Positions 10,919 to 23,087 of a stretch of 64,000 bases of DNA are shown here, in pieces (position 1 is the stretch's first letter; each line of letters starts with the position of its first letter). The notes under the pieces were generated by a model. That model was given only the letters and a program-made list of their open reading frames with translations, had not been told where the DNA came from and ran no database searches. Origin of the DNA: Gonatopus flavifemur (Eukaryota; Arthropoda; Insecta; Hymenoptera; Dryinidae); NCBI GenBank assembly GCA_018340375.1, contig JAFFJZ010000085.1, forward strand, positions 248,001-312,000. Reading direction: 5' to 3'. A program made the position numbers and the translations under genes.

Positions 10919-13903
10919 ATGATGGCGCTCTCTCGGGTAAGATATTCCGGAGGTAAACTAGTCTCCCGTTCGGATCTCCGGGTGGAGGCTGCTCGAGGAA
11001 GCTTCATCAGCAAGGAACGAAAACCGAAGAATAGGATAGGGAAAAGAAACAACATTCTTCGGGTCGGAGCGTGGAATGTTAGATCACTGAGGCAAGCGGG
11101 AAAATTAGAAAATTTGAAATTAGAAATGAATAGGTTGAATATAGACGTAATGGGGATTAGCGAAATGAGATGGCCACAAGAGGGCGATTTCTGGAGTGGG
11201 GATTATAGAATAATTCATACAGGATCAAAGAACGGTCAAGCAGGTGTAGGAATTGTAATGCATAAAAGAGTAGGAAATAGAATAGAAAATTATTTGCAAC
11301 ATAATGAACGTGTGATGAGGGTTAGAATCAGAACAAAAGCGGTAGACACAGTCATAGTCCAAGTATACATGCCCACATCTGCATATTCGGAGGAAGATAT
11401 TGAAAAAACGTACGAAGAAATAGAAGAAGTGATAGAATATGTGAAGGGAGAAGAGAATTTGATAGTGATGGGGGATTGGAATGCGGTAATAGGACAAGGA
11501 AAAGAGGACAACATTATAGGAGATTTCGCGGTAGGGAGGAGGGACGATAGAGGACAACGTTTAGTCGAATTTTGTGAAAATCATAAGATGGTTATCACAA
11601 ACACTTTTTTCGAAAATCATCCAAGAAGAATCTACACTTGGAAAATGCCAGGACATACAGCAAGATACCAAATTGATTACATATTAGTGAAACAAAGATT
11701 TAGAAACCAAGTGAAAAACTGTAAAACTTATCCTGGTGCAGATATAGATAGTGATCATAATATGTTGATGATGAAATGTTCTCTGGGATTCGAATCTCTG
11801 AAGAAGAAAAGGAAAATGCAGAAGAGATGGAATTTGAAGAACCTCAAGCAAAAACAAACACATGAGGCATTCGAGAAAATGTTGGATGAAAAATTGGGAG
11901 ATCGAAAAGAGAAAGACTTGGGAATAGAGAGGAGATGGACAAAGATGAAGGGGAATATAAGAGAATGTGCGGATAAGATTTTTAAGAATGATGGAGTAGA
12001 AGCTAAAAACCCATGGATAACGGGAGAAATTTTAGAATTGATGAATGAAAGAAGAAAATACAAGAATAATGATAGCCAAGAAGGCCAGCAACGATACAAA
12101 TCATTGAGAAATAAAATAATAAGAGAATCAAGGAAAGCAAAAGAACAGTGGTTAGAAGAGAAATGTCAGGAAATAGAAATAAGATTGCATTGAGGAAAAA
12201 TAGATGAAGCATGTAGGATTATTAAAAGATTTTTCGGACAAATGAAATCTAGAAGCAATAAGATTAGAAACTCTCTAGGACGACAATTGATAAAAACGGA
12301 AGAGAAAATAGAACAGTGGATCAATCATTTGGAAGACTTGTATAGAGGAAACGATGATATAGCACTATTAGAGAAGGAGGAGGATGTAGATGAGGAAGAA
12401 TTGGGAGATTCGATATTGAGATCAGAATTCGACAAGGCTTTGAAAGAATTGAAAAATAATAAAGCGCCAGGCATAGATGGCATAAGTGCGGACCTTATAA
12501 AAGCCTCCGGTGAAGGAACTCGCGACGCACTGTTTGAATTGATTAGAGATATGTACGAAAAAGGAGAAGTACCGGAAGATTTCCAAAAGAATAAAATTGT
12601 CGCTATCCCGAAAAAACAAGGGGCAGACAAATGCGAGAACTACAGAACGATCAGTTTAACTTCACATGTTTCGAAAATCCTGACCAAAATTATATACAGG
12701 AGGATGGAAAATAAAATAGAGAGTAGATTGGCAGAGGATCAGTTTGGTTTTGGAAAAAATAGGGGAACGCGAGAAGCAATCTTAGCACTCAGGGCAGTAA
12801 TAGAGAAAAGGATAGCTCTGAAGAAATCTGTGTACACAGGTTTTGTAGATATACAAAAGGCTTTCGATAATGTGGACTGGGAGAAGATGTTCGCGATCCT
12901 GAAGAAGGTGGGAATAAATTATAAAGATAGAAGAATAATATACGGATTATATAAGAATCAAAGTGCAATAATAGACATAGAGGGTCAGGAAGGTGAAGCA
13001 CAAATAAGAAGAGGGGTGAGACAAGGATGCTCATTATCGCCACTGATGTTCAATTTATATATAGAAGAAGCAATGAACGAAGTGAAGGAGGAAATTCAAT
13101 CGAAATTACAGATTCAGGGAGAAAATATAAGTATGTTGAGATTCGCGGATGACATAGCTATATTGGCCACGAGTAGTACTGAGTTGGAAAATATTCTCAA
13201 TACCATGAGAACAATATTATTGGAAAACTATTGTATGAATATAAATAAAGACAAAACAAAATTCATGATGTGTACAGCAGCGGAAACAGCTAGAAGAACG
13301 AGAATCAAAATAGATACCGAGACAATTGAACAGGTGAAAGAATTCAAATATCTAGGAAGCATAATTACAGAGAACGGCAAAAGCGAAAGAGATATAAGAG
13401 CAAGAATAGCACATGGGAAACAGGTTTTTCATCAAAAGAGACAGTTATTATGCTCAAAAAATATAAGCTTGGAAGTAAGGAAGAAATTCTTGAAAAGTTA
13501 CGTTTGGAGCACAGCATTATATGGTTGCGAAACTTGGACAATGGGGAAAACTGATCAACGAAGACTTGAAGCTTTTGAAATGTGGTGTTATAGGAGGATG
13601 CTCAGAATAAAATGGATAGACAAAGTCAAAAATGAAGAAGTACTCAAGCAGATAAATGAAGAAAGAAATCTCTTGAAACACATCGTGAAAAGGAGAAGCA
13701 ATCTTATAGGACACACATTACGGCATGAGAGTTTATTGAAAACAATATTGGAAGGGAAAATGAATGGTAAAACTGGTAAAGGTAGACCTAGAGCAAGTTA
13801 TATGAAGCAAATCGTACAAGACAAGGGATGTAGTAGATATGTAGAAATTAAACGTTTGGCGGATAATAGACAGGGGTGGAGGGTTTCATCAAACCAGTCG
13901 TAA
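10919..13903 (+). pseudogene. RTE polyprotein: AP-like endonuclease and reverse transcriptase, one in-frame UGA
   Basis: The frame covers about 994 codons. The endonuclease (codons about 45-290) shows VGAWNVRSLR, GISEMRW, MGDWNAVIG, YQIDYILV and DSDHNMLMM, matching the exonuclease-endonuclease-phosphatase fold. The reverse transcriptase (codons about 500-830) shows IPKKQG, YRTISL, FGKNRGT, FVDIQKAFD, VRQGCSLSPL, the catalytic RFADDIAIL and KYLGSII. A conserved C-terminal region follows (YGCETWTMG, WCYRRMLRIKW, GKGRPR). The only break is UGA at 12191-12193, between the two domains. The minus-strand copy has UUA (Leu) at the same place, so this is a point mutation of a recently active element. 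I chose the ATG at 10919 because it opens the frame shortly upstream of the endonuclease. Confidence 0.9.
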
Positions 13904-13926
13904 GACTGATTACTTCATGATGATGA
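10919..13926 (+). mobile_element. RTE-type non-LTR retrotransposon, nearly full length
   Basis: A single long frame encodes an endonuclease followed by a reverse transcriptase. A very short 3' tail ends in TTCATGATGATGA, as RTE elements commonly end in a short simple repeat. The 5' boundary is not visible to me. A second, truncated copy in the opposite orientation lies at 18376-20142 and ends in the same ATG/TGA repeat. Confidence 0.85.
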
Positions 13927-14652
13927 GCATACTCCGTATGATCCATTTGATCATCTGCCAACGACTCTAGTAGGAGGATGAGAAAGTAGTTGCAAGGAAA
14001 TGTCAAATGAATGGAGAGCAGGGAGGGAGAGTGGGGAGAGTGTTGAGAGCGACAACTCGAAAGGAGTAGGGAGGAAAACCCCAAAAGCCGAGAAAAAAAG
14101 GCAGCCAGAGATAGTTCATTGGGTCGACATGAATCTATTGACAATTTAGGAGTATACAAGTTGGCGAGAAAAACGAAAACAAGAGAAGCCGACCGAGGTT
14201 GAGACTCCTGGAGCTGCCTCAAGAATCCAAAAGGAGCTCAGAGGGCGGAGACGTTAAACTCCAGGGCATCGAGGAGTCTATAAGGAATCCAATACGGATT
14301 CGTGCCACATCGCGGACCCAAGTGAGGCACCCAGAGGATTTCGCCGATGTGAGACCCATGAGGACGCTGCTCTTATGATCTGCACGACGACGACGCTCAA
14401 GATAAGTCGCTCTCACGCTTGTCCTACCTTTCTCATTCCAAATCTTTCAACCATCAAACCATACTATTGTGAAAGTTGTTAATATCTGAGAATCTTGTAA
14501 TACCATTGGAGCTGACGATACTCACATAAATTGGTATAGATTTTTTCGTACCCAGAATATCCCGTCGCTCTCTTACGGTCTCATTGTAAATCTAAATTCA
14601 TTGAAAGTCGTAAACCATGGTGGCGAATACATCAGTGAATGAGTTCTTTATA
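13927..14652. other. Unassigned stretch with a GC-rich block
   Basis: 13990-14425 is richer in G and C than its surroundings. Both strands have short frames (for example 14219-14416 minus), and one plus-strand frame around 14190-14370 reads as a charged peptide (GDVKLQGIEES, RHPEDFADVRP). I do not recognise it. 14425-14652 is plain AT-rich sequence. Confidence 0.4.
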
Positions 14653-16686
14653 CAGGGCGTCCCATTTGAAACAGGACAGCTGAATAACTCTTCAGGGAAT
14701 GGAGGGGGAAAAAATTGTTCAGATAAGAGTTGTAGGGTTCGAAGGGGGCCATAAGATGGTGACCTTGAATTTGACCTTGAGGTCAATTTTGAGCATAATT
14801 GATGGTCAAAGTATGTTTTTTCAAATGGAAAACCCTCCGTTTGACCTCAGAAATAGAAAGAGCGGAAAATTTTACGTCCGAATATGTTAACATATCAGGT
14901 CATTTAGAGGTCATTTGAAGGTCAAAGAACCATTTCCTATGGATTTTCACGGAAAAGCCTCAAACAAGTTGTTTCTCTGACCAAAGTTATCAAAGTTAAA
15001 GTGAAATCCCACGTTTCGACCTTGAATTCGACCTTGAGAACGATAATGAATGCCGAATTTGAAACAATAATTGAAAAATTATTTATCTCTCCAGTTCGTC
15101 GTTTTATAATTACAGATGGCACAAATCCGTTGACGGGTAAGACACACTTATTGCAGGAGATGTTCGAATTGACCGCCATTTACTTCAATACATAACTCCA
15201 GCCGGCGTCGAAAGTTTCCAAGAACAGACTGAAAAACTTCTGCACGAATATTCGCAATTGCGTATCTGATGCGTTGTTGTAGATCCACAGGTGTTGTTGG
15301 TCGGTTGGTATAAACGACATTTTTTACGTAACCCCACAAATAAAAATCTAGAGGGGTGAGATCAGGAGATCTTGCCGGCCACAGTACAAATCCACCTCGA
15401 CCAATCCAACGATTGGGGAAAAGGATATTTAGATAATCCCTCACACATCGAGCAAAGTGTGGTGGTGCACCGTCTTGCTGATACCACACCCTCTGCCTAG
15501 TTGCTCATGTCACATCTTCCATGAGAACTGGTAATTCATTCTGTAAAAACTGTAGATAATTAGGACCGTTAACAGTTCCATCAACAAAATACGGCCCAAT
15601 AACTTGATCGTCTAGAATTCCACACCAAACATTTATACTCCACCGATGCTGATGATCAACTTGTTGAGTCCAGTGCGGGTTTTGCGCTGACCAATAGTGG
15701 CTATTGTGACGATTCAACAAGCCAGTACTTTGAAACGTTGATTCATCACTGAAAAGAACATATCGAAAGGAATCGGGCGCTTCGTTCAACCTCTGTAAAG
15801 CCCAATGGCAAAAGTTAACCCGATTCTGCATATCTTGTTGAGATAATTCTTGGGTCAGTGTGATGTGGTACGGATGATATTGAGCAGCTTGTAGAATTCT
15901 GTGTGCCGTACTGCGTGGAATACCCAAAACGCGTTCAATATCACGTAGACTAACATGAGGATTCATGTGTATTATTGCTAAAACAGCAACGCATCGAGGG
16001 TCGTTAAAGTTGAAACCTTGATTGTTTCGGCGTTGACCAATCCTTCCTTGTCGACAATTTCTTTCAACTTGGCGGATGACTTCTGAAGAAGGATGATGCT
16101 GCCGATCTCCAAACCGCTCTCTGTACAATCGTGACGCTCTTTGATACACTCCGCGACACTCACCCAAGATCATTAAAATATCAACACATTCGTTAGGTGA
16201 ATAAACCATTTTGAACCCGCACTTACACCGTAAACGATGAAAACTTCTTAATGATCATTTTCGTACTGATATGAAGAATAAACTCTGAAGGTTAGTTCTG
16301 TTTACTCCCAATTCAAGGTCGAAACGTGGGGTTTCACTTTAACTTTAATAACTTTGGTCAGAGAAACAACTCGTTTGAGGCTTTCCCGTGAAAATCCATA
16401 GAAAATGGTTTTTTGACCTTCAAATGACCTCTAAATGACCTGATATGTTAACATATTCGGACGTAAAATTTTCCGCTCTTTCCATTTCTGAGGTCAAACG
16501 TAGGGTTTTCCATTTGAAAAAACATACTTTGACCATCAATTATGCTCAAAATTGACCTCAAGGTCAAATTCAAGGTCACCATCTTATGGCCCCCCTCGAA
16601 CCCTACAACTTTTATGTGAACAATTTTTTTCCCCCTCCATTCCCTGAAGAGTTATTCAGCTGTCCTGTTTCAAATGGGACGCCCTG
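14653..16686 (-). mobile_element. Second DD41D Tc1/mariner element with long inverted repeats
   Basis: Termini CAGGGCGTCCCATTTGAAAC and its inverse complement are flanked by TA (14651-14652, 16687-16688). The terminal repeats are about 380 bp (14653-15032 and about 16308-16686) and very similar to each other. They contain several TTGACCT/AGGTCA pairs. The transposase is on the minus strand. The ends and the protein resemble, but are clearly distinct from, those of the element at 1172-3761. Confidence 0.92.
15148..16209 (-). pseudogene. DD41D transposase, complete except for one UGA
   Basis: The frame is 353 codons starting MVYSPNECVDI. Residues about 5-60 form the DUF4817-like helix-turn-helix (VYQRASRLYRERFGDRQHHP), followed by a second helix-turn-helix (VSLRDIERVLGIPRSTAHRIL). 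The catalytic residues appear in FSDESTF, QQDGAPPHF and SPDLTPLDFYLWG, with 41 residues between the second and third Asp. The single stop is UGA at 15505-15507, just upstream of the second catalytic Asp. In the related copy at 1601-2668 the nonsense codon is elsewhere, so the two decayed independently. The start is the first ATG after the terminal repeat. Confidence 0.9.
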
Positions 16687-17898
16687 TATAGTGGACTGTC
16701 CATGAACGGATTATTGTATATCCGATGTGGTTTTGCCTCAGAATTCATAAATCTCAATTATCTTCTTCGACTGAACCTTGTATGATTTTCTATCATTCGT
16801 CTCTGATTCCGGTTGGAGGAACCAACAGTAGCAAACTGTCCGTCAGGGATTATGGTATATCTGCCATGCTTTTGCCTGTAGAAGAATCATGCATCGCATG
16901 AATAGTCCATCACATAGAGCTCACCCGTGGATATTTCAATTTTCTAAATGCAGCGAATAGATTCATTTATACCTTTCTTAAACTCCTTGTTTTTTCCCGA
17001 ATAACCTCTCCATCATTTATTCATTCATTCATCCATGAATTTTTCCGAGTAATGTGTAAAAGTCCATATGATTCCAAGTTATTTCTGTTTGATTGTTGTT
17101 CTGAATAACTTGCAGTACCCTGTGATGTAGTTATCTGTAATTCATTCATTTTCCAATCATTCCTTAATATTATAATAACCCATCAACATATCGCCTCATT
17201 GACAGATTATTTGTTCATGTTTCGACAATATATAGACCATACTATACTGAAATGAACGCTCTCGGATGTTGGAGAAGAGGAAGAGATAGATAGATCTATA
17301 CTATTGCGAAAATTGAAAGCCCACTTCAAAGGCCTCAATACACAAGCTACGTAAACGTGAGGCTGCGGTCCCATGGAACCGGATAAGCGCAACGCGGAAC
17401 TGGCGGAATGTGAGTTGAGGAGGGGGTCGGCCAATCCCGTGAGTTCCGCTTTTTCCGTTGCACTGGGTTCCGATTCTTGGGTCTCATGGACCGGAATCCG
17501 AGCAAGCGGAAGTGATGCTCACCTTCCAAAAAAGCATTCCATTAGATCCTCTATTATGAGATCCAGTAGAATATATTTGTGATTGGTGAGTAGGAATTCC
17601 GTTCCCGCAGATTCTGCTCCATGGGACCCACGGAATCAAAATTCATACAATCAAGTTCGTACACATACAATTGTCTGTATCTTCAATATTATTTATTTCC
17701 AAATAGATTTCCAAGTGATTCTTTTGAATTGTATCATTGATACAAAACATTTTTCAATGGATTCGGAATCATTATTGGGTATTTTTTGTGATTCATTGGA
17801 GAAGATGGAATAAAGTCGAAGCGTTCCTTATCAAGGAGCAATGCGTCAGAAGTTGGAGAAAGGTTCCTACCTGTACATCGTATTATTGAAAGGGGAGA
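16687..17898. other. Non-coding; degenerate repeats and a small foldback
   Basis: 16690-16930 holds two units of the 170 bp repeat (ACTGTCC ... TATTGTATATCCGATG; CTGTCCGTCAGGGATTATGG). 16930-17340 is AT-rich with nothing recognised. 17365-17500 is a GC-rich foldback. 17640-17898 leads into the Harbinger gene. Confidence 0.5.
17365..17632. repeat. GC-rich foldback with GGTCCCATGGA motifs
   Basis: The motif GGTCCCATGGAACCGGA near 17370 recurs in direct orientation near 17490 (GTCTCATGGACCGGA) and in inverted orientation near 17620 (CTCCATGGGACCCAC). GCAACGCGGAACTGGCGGAA pairs loosely with GTTCCGC ... CCGTTGC. Possibly a miniature element, or the terminus of the Harbinger element that follows. 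Confidence 0.4.
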
Positions 17899-18375
17899 AT
17901 GAAAAAAAGAAAGGAAAGACAATATTGGGTGCGACCAATATTCAATGTGGAAAGAAGAATATGACATGGAGTGAGTGATAATTCAATAAAGGGAATGCAG
18001 ATTGTAAATCAAGACAAAAATGTCAATTATTTCAGGATTTCATTTACATTATTCAATGAATTGCACAAATTGGTTGCGACTGCCATAACGAAGAAGTATG
18101 TTGTACGAGAACCAATATCATCTGCAACACGCTTACAACTGACTCCGCGGTATCTAGCATCCGGAGATAGCATGAAGTCAATATCATCTGCGTATAGGGT
18201 TGGACATAATACTGTATCCAAGATCATCACAGAGACATGTGATGCAATTTGGGATTCTTTGATAGATAGCGTATTCTTTAAGGATGATAAAGAGAATTGG
18301 CGAAAAGTTGCTGATGATTTTGAAGGAAAATGGAATTCCTCAAACTGTGTCGGAGCCATTGATGGAAAACACGTT

Positions 18376-20142
18376 CATCATCATCATTGAGTAATCAGTC
18401 TTGTGACTGTTTTGATGAAATCCTCCAACCCTGTCTATTATCCGCTCACTGCTTGATTTCTGCATATCTACGACAACCCTTATCTTGTATAATTTGCTTG
18501 ATATAACTTAATCTAGGTCTACTTCTTCGAGTTCTACCATTCATTTTCCCTTCCAATATTGTTTTCAATAAGCTATCACGCCTTAATGTGTGTCCTTTCA
18601 GATTACTCCTTATTTTCACAACCTGTCTCAGAAGACTTCTTTTTTCATTTACCTTCTCAAGTACTTCTTCATTTTTTACTTTCTCTATCCACTTTACTCT
18701 AAGCATCCTTCTATAACACCACATTTCAGAAGCTCCAAGTCTTCGTTGGTCCATTTCTCCAATTGTCCAAGTTTCGCAAACATATAAGGCTCTGCTCCAA
18801 ACGTAACTCTTCAAGAATTTCTTCCTCACTGCTGAGCTGATATTCTGCGAACACAGTCACTGTTTCTTTTGGTGGGAAGCCTGTTTCCCTTGTGCTATTC
18901 CTGCTGTTATATCTCTCTCGCTTTCACCGTCTTCTGTGATTATGCTTCCTAGATATTTAAATTCTCCCACTTGCTGAATTGTCTCTGCATCTATTTTGAT
19001 TTCCGTTCTTGTTGATGTTTTCGCTGTTGTACAAATCATGAATTTTGTTTTGTCCTCATTTATATTCATACAATAGTTTTCTAGTAATATCGTTTCCATA
19101 GTGTTGAGAGTATTTTCCAACTCAGCACCACTCGTAGCTGATATAGCTATGTCATCCGCAAATCTCAACATGCTCACATTTTCACCTTGGATCTGTGATT
19201 CCAATTGCAATTGCTCCTTCACTTCGTTCATCGCTCCTTCTACATACAAATTGAAAGTCAATGGTGATAGTGAGCATCATTGTCTCACCCCTGTTTTAAT
19301 TCGTGCCCCTCCTTTTTGACCCCCTGTTCCTATTATTGCGGGTTGATTCTTATATAATTCATATCTTATTCTCCTTTCCTTGTATTTAATTCCTACCCTT
19401 TTCAAGATCGTGAGCATTTTCTCCCAATCAATATTATCGGATGCTGTTTGTATATCTACAAAACCTATATACACAGAATTTTTCAACTCTAGACTTTCCT
19501 CCACTACTGTTCTGAATGCTAATATTGCTTCCCGCGTTCCCCTTTTTTTCCCTAAAACCGAACTGATCTTCCGCTAATCTACTCTCTATTTTATTCTCTA
19601 TTTTCCTGTATATGATTTTTGTCAGTAATCTCGAGGCATGTGAAGTTGAACTAATCGTTCTGTAGTTCTCGCATTTGTCTCCTCCTTGTTTTTTCGGAAT
19701 GGCGACAATTTTATTCTTCTGGAAACCTTTCGGTACTTCTCCTCTTTCGTGCATATCTCTGACCGATTTGAACAGTGCATCACGAGTTCTTTGACTGGAG
19801 GCTTTGATGAGGTCCGCACTCATGCCATCGATTCCTGGCGCTTTATTATTTTTCAATTCTTCTGGAACCCTCTCGAATTCTGATCTCAAAATTGAATCTC
19901 CCAATGCTTCTTCATCGACATCTCCCTCCCCCTCCAGAAATCCTATATCATCGCTCCCTTTATACAGATCTTCTGAATGAATAATCCATTGTTCTATTTT
20001 TCCCCCCCGTTTTCATTGATTATTTCCCTAGAGAATTTTTAATCTTACTGCTCCTAGATTTTATTTGTCCAAAAAATCTCTCAACAATCCTATATGCCCC
20101 ATCTATTCTCCCTAAATGTTTTCTTACTGCTAAAAAAAGTTA
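18376..20142 (-). mobile_element. RTE copy 2, 5'-truncated, inserted in the Harbinger gene
   Basis: The minus-strand 3' end (TCATCATCATCATTGAG on the plus strand) matches the 3' tail of the copy at 10919-13926. The element stops abruptly near 20142, just upstream of the linker between endonuclease and reverse transcriptase, so the endonuclease is absent. This is the usual outcome of incomplete target-primed reverse transcription. Confidence 0.88.
18446..20110 (-). pseudogene. RTE reverse transcriptase fragment with several breaks
   Basis: Order on the minus strand: linker (RFFGQIKSR), NNKAPGIDGMSADL, IPKKQGGDK, FGFREKKG, FVDIQTASD, CSLSPLTFN, the catalytic RFADDIAIS, KYLGSII, then WCYRRMLRVKW and the C-terminal RPRLSYIKQI. 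It is 5'-truncated and carries stops and frameshifts (for example near 19278, 18840 and 18450). It still records the ancestral codon at the position of the UGA in the other copy. Confidence 0.88.
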
Positions 20143-21041
20143 GCAGGAATGAGCGTTATGATGCAGGTATGTTATTGATCATACTCAACTCCATTACGAT
20201 GTCATAATGCCATGTTCAATGTTGATCACACATACATTTCTTATAGGCCCGACTCAACAGTGGCTCAACATTTCTCAACTATAACGTTTTCCATAGTATC
20301 AACTTTTTCGCAGTCAGCAATGCGAACTATTGTTCCTCAGCTGTGGACATTGGCACTGAAGGAAGGAGAAGTGACGGATGAGTGTTCAGTGATAGTTTAA
20401 TTGGACAATATTTTCGAGATGGCTTGTTCAATTTCCCAAATTCAGAAGAAGTAAACGTTGATGGACCTGAATTGCCGTATGTGCTATCAGCAGACGGAAC
20501 CTTCCCACTGACAACGTATATGCTGAGACCATATTCTCAAAGTGGAAAATTGGATATTAAAAAAAAAAGTTTTCAATTATCGTCTCAGTCGAGCTCGAAG
20601 AGTTGTTGGAAGTACATTTGGCATTTCAGCAGCAAGATGGAGGATTTACCGGAGGGCGATAATGCCTTCTGTAGACAATGTAACTGAAATGGTAAAAGCC
20701 ACAGTGGCACTGGATAATTCCATTATAATCAGACAAGAAGCATTGGGATTAGCAAAGTCTTATAAACGTCTTTGTCCAGAAGAGCAACATCTCATTTCTG
20801 GTAGATTGGCAGATATACTAGGCTGTGGACAGAGATGGAACATCAATGCCCTTGGAGTACGAGAAGCTTTTGCTTCTTATTCTCAAGATAGTGGTGCAGT
20901 GTCAATTCAGTGGGAAAAAGCAGTGGCTAACCACTTCTGGATGTTTATATTTTCCGAATGTGTTTACAAGTCATTCGCAAATTATAATTCTCAGGAATCC
21001 TCCTAAAACACGTTAAAAATCATGTGTGAAAATATTTATCA

Positions 21042-21446
21042 TGTTGCAGCAAACAGAAATATAGGAGGGCCGATGCGCCTGTCGCACCCCTACCCGTGCT
21101 TCGTCACGAAGATCGCTCTCTCGAAGAAAGCACTCCCTAGGGACAAAGAGTCTACGTGACTTCCGTCTCGTAATCATTGCGAATTTATATGTACTTGTGA
21201 TTTTGGATATAATTTCACTTTGGTACGACCAGTATCGCCTGTACCATAGAAGAATAAAGACGTGTTCGATTACTTTCTATGTTGAACACGTGTCTCACGT
21301 CAATTCTCACTGACCATCTCGCCTTCCCGTCTTTACAATATTCGGGAGATTATAACTCGGATTATAGTGGAACCTTTTCTGTAATTAACAGTTTTTTATT
21401 CACTCCACATAACCCATTTTTTTCCACTGTGCTAACTCGCTAAACA
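21042..21446 (+). repeat. 5' LTR of the BEL/Pao element
   Basis: Starts TGTTGCAGC and ends CTCGCTAAACA. It contains AATAAA near 21250 and the palindrome-like pair GTGTTC ... GAACACG. It matches the 3' LTR over its whole length at roughly 85-90 percent by eye, so the insertion is not recent. Confidence 0.9.
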
Positions 21447-21462
21447 TTTGGTAGCAGCACGT
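21447..21462 (+). other. Putative tRNA primer-binding site
   Basis: TTTGGTAGCAGCACGT directly follows the 5' LTR. TGGTAGCAG is the complement of a tRNA 3' end of the form CTGCTACCA. I cannot identify the tRNA. Confidence 0.5.
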
Positions 21463-23050
21463 GGTCGCAAGTAACAAATACTTGCAAAGACGATTCATGG
21501 AGCGTTACAGTGAATCTTGTGCTATCGGGAAGTGGAAGTGAAGTCGCAAGCATTGTCTTCAACTAATAATTCCAACAGGCGGTCATCTCCAAACAAGAGA
21601 AACTAAATCTCCTCTCATTACTCAAGCCTTGAGGATGGTTTGTTACTGATGCTGTTCGAGGGTCAGACGCAATCTGGGAACGCATCTTGCTAGTTTGCTG
21701 TTGATTTAATGTTGCAATCTCGTGCCAAATCATTATAAAAGATACTTTGCTCTACTGAAAAGTATCTGGAATCGATCCGATTTCATCCGACGGGACGATC
21801 ATCTCGCTTACGCTGCTCTTGGGCTCGCATGCTGCTTCCTATCGCCTCTATCTGGCCTCCTAGGCTGCGTTTGGATACATCCTCTGCTTGGAACTCTACT
21901 CTGCTCCGCTATACAAGAAGGTTCATCACATCGCAGGGCGATGTAACGCAACGCAAGTTCCGATCCTTTTTTTCCTATAACGTTTGCTAGAATCCATTGA
22001 TATTTCGCATAGATGATCGGAAGATTTCGAACTTTTCATTTCGTTATAACAGTGACTCAGATTTTTTGTGTTCAACGTTAGCATTCTATGATATGTGGAG
22101 GGAATTTCTGTTGCTAGGTCGTTATAACGTGGTTTTGATTTGACTTTCACATCGATCGATATGATTTCTCACACGAATTTGAATCCAACCTTGTATCAAT
22201 TCACATTCCGGTTACCGAATCGAATATTCTACCGCATGAATATACTCATTGTTATTTACGCTGGATTAAGGTTGATCGGTATATTGAAACTTCTTCGGTA
22301 TATTAAAATTGAAAATATTTTCGAGCCCCTGAAGTTTTTGCCGCTCATAATTGTATTGCTATTCACTCATCACGTCGCGTCTCGAATCTATTCATCAGAT
22401 ATCTCCAATTTCATTCTTCCTACGCAAACTTATACAGAAATTCTATGTATGATCAATCATCGCGGGAATTACAGAACCGTTTATCTTACATTCATATAAT
22501 TCTATTGGTCAATTCTATCCTACATTTGATGAACCGCATTGTCGAATGTGCCCAACACATGACACGAGAGTGTTTCGTCTTGCGAATGGACATTGCGTTG
22601 TCTGTTCAATCATCTTTTAACTGTATATGGGTCATTCAACGTCAAATTTACAACCAAATTTTCGATTGTGCTAAAACTTTTTTTTCTTGTTCTAGACACG
22701 AAAAAAAAGACACGTATTCTTTCTTTTCACGTATTATGATATCGATTTTTTGATTTTTCGGCCCTAAAAAACCATGTTTGCTTCAAATGCTTTGCAAATC
22801 ACTCACTTTTTGAAATAGGGTTCGGCATTCCGGGACACAGTGTACATTAGAGTTAACTTTGAAGTGCACGTTCCAACCATAAAAAATTTCTCCTCACGCA
22901 ATTTTGAAAAACAATTCCATAAACAATATGTAATAATTCAAAAGAGGCATTTCTGATTTGAATGAAACTTTTTGTAATTTCTTATTATAGTATGTAGATT
23001 ATTGTCTCAAGAGTAGAAAGTGGACAATCCACAACTTTTTCAAATATGAT
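21463..23050 (+). other. BEL leader and left flank of the nested DNA element; no gene seen
   Basis: Probably BEL 5' untranslated sequence at first. The exact border with the inserted element is not visible. Several short frames (21722-21946, 22140-22499) show no family resemblance. Confidence 0.4.
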
Positions 23051-23062
23051 GTATTATATGTG

Positions 23063-23087
23063 CCAGTGCGCGCAACTTGCGCGCTGG
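23063..23087. repeat. GC hairpin, one-base bulge
   Basis: CCAGTGCGCGCAA is followed directly by CTTGCGCGCTGG. It stands out in AT-rich surroundings, about 160 bp before the first exon of the nested gene. Confidence 0.7.

Larger units (their letters stand above)
17899..21006 (+). pseudogene. PIF/Harbinger (HARBI1-like) transposase, split by an RTE insertion
   Basis: This is a DDE nuclease of the Harbinger family. The 5' part (17899-18378) reads from an ATG at 17899 through RQYWVRPIF, HKLVATAITK, the helix-turn-helix GHNTVSKII and CVGAIDGKHV, which holds the first catalytic Asp. RTE sequence then intervenes. The 3' part resumes near 20246 after a plausible acceptor (TTCTTATAG), with LNSGSTF, VDIGTEGRRSDG (second Asp), VFSDSLIGQYF, the RRVVGSTFGI and WRIYRR motifs, and a C-terminal GAVSIQWEKAV. 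Breaks are UGA at 17962-17964, UGA at 20379-20381 and a frameshift at an A-run near 20560. A partner-like gene may lie at 36260-36510. Confidence 0.85.

Noticed and set aside
12191..12193. Recoded UGA in the RTE gene
   Set aside because: The second copy has a Leu codon at the aligned site, so a point mutation is simpler.
22140..22499. 119-codon hydrophobic frame resembling a membrane protein
   Set aside because: Low-complexity AT-rich translation inside the retroelement leader, with no start context or relatives that I recognise.
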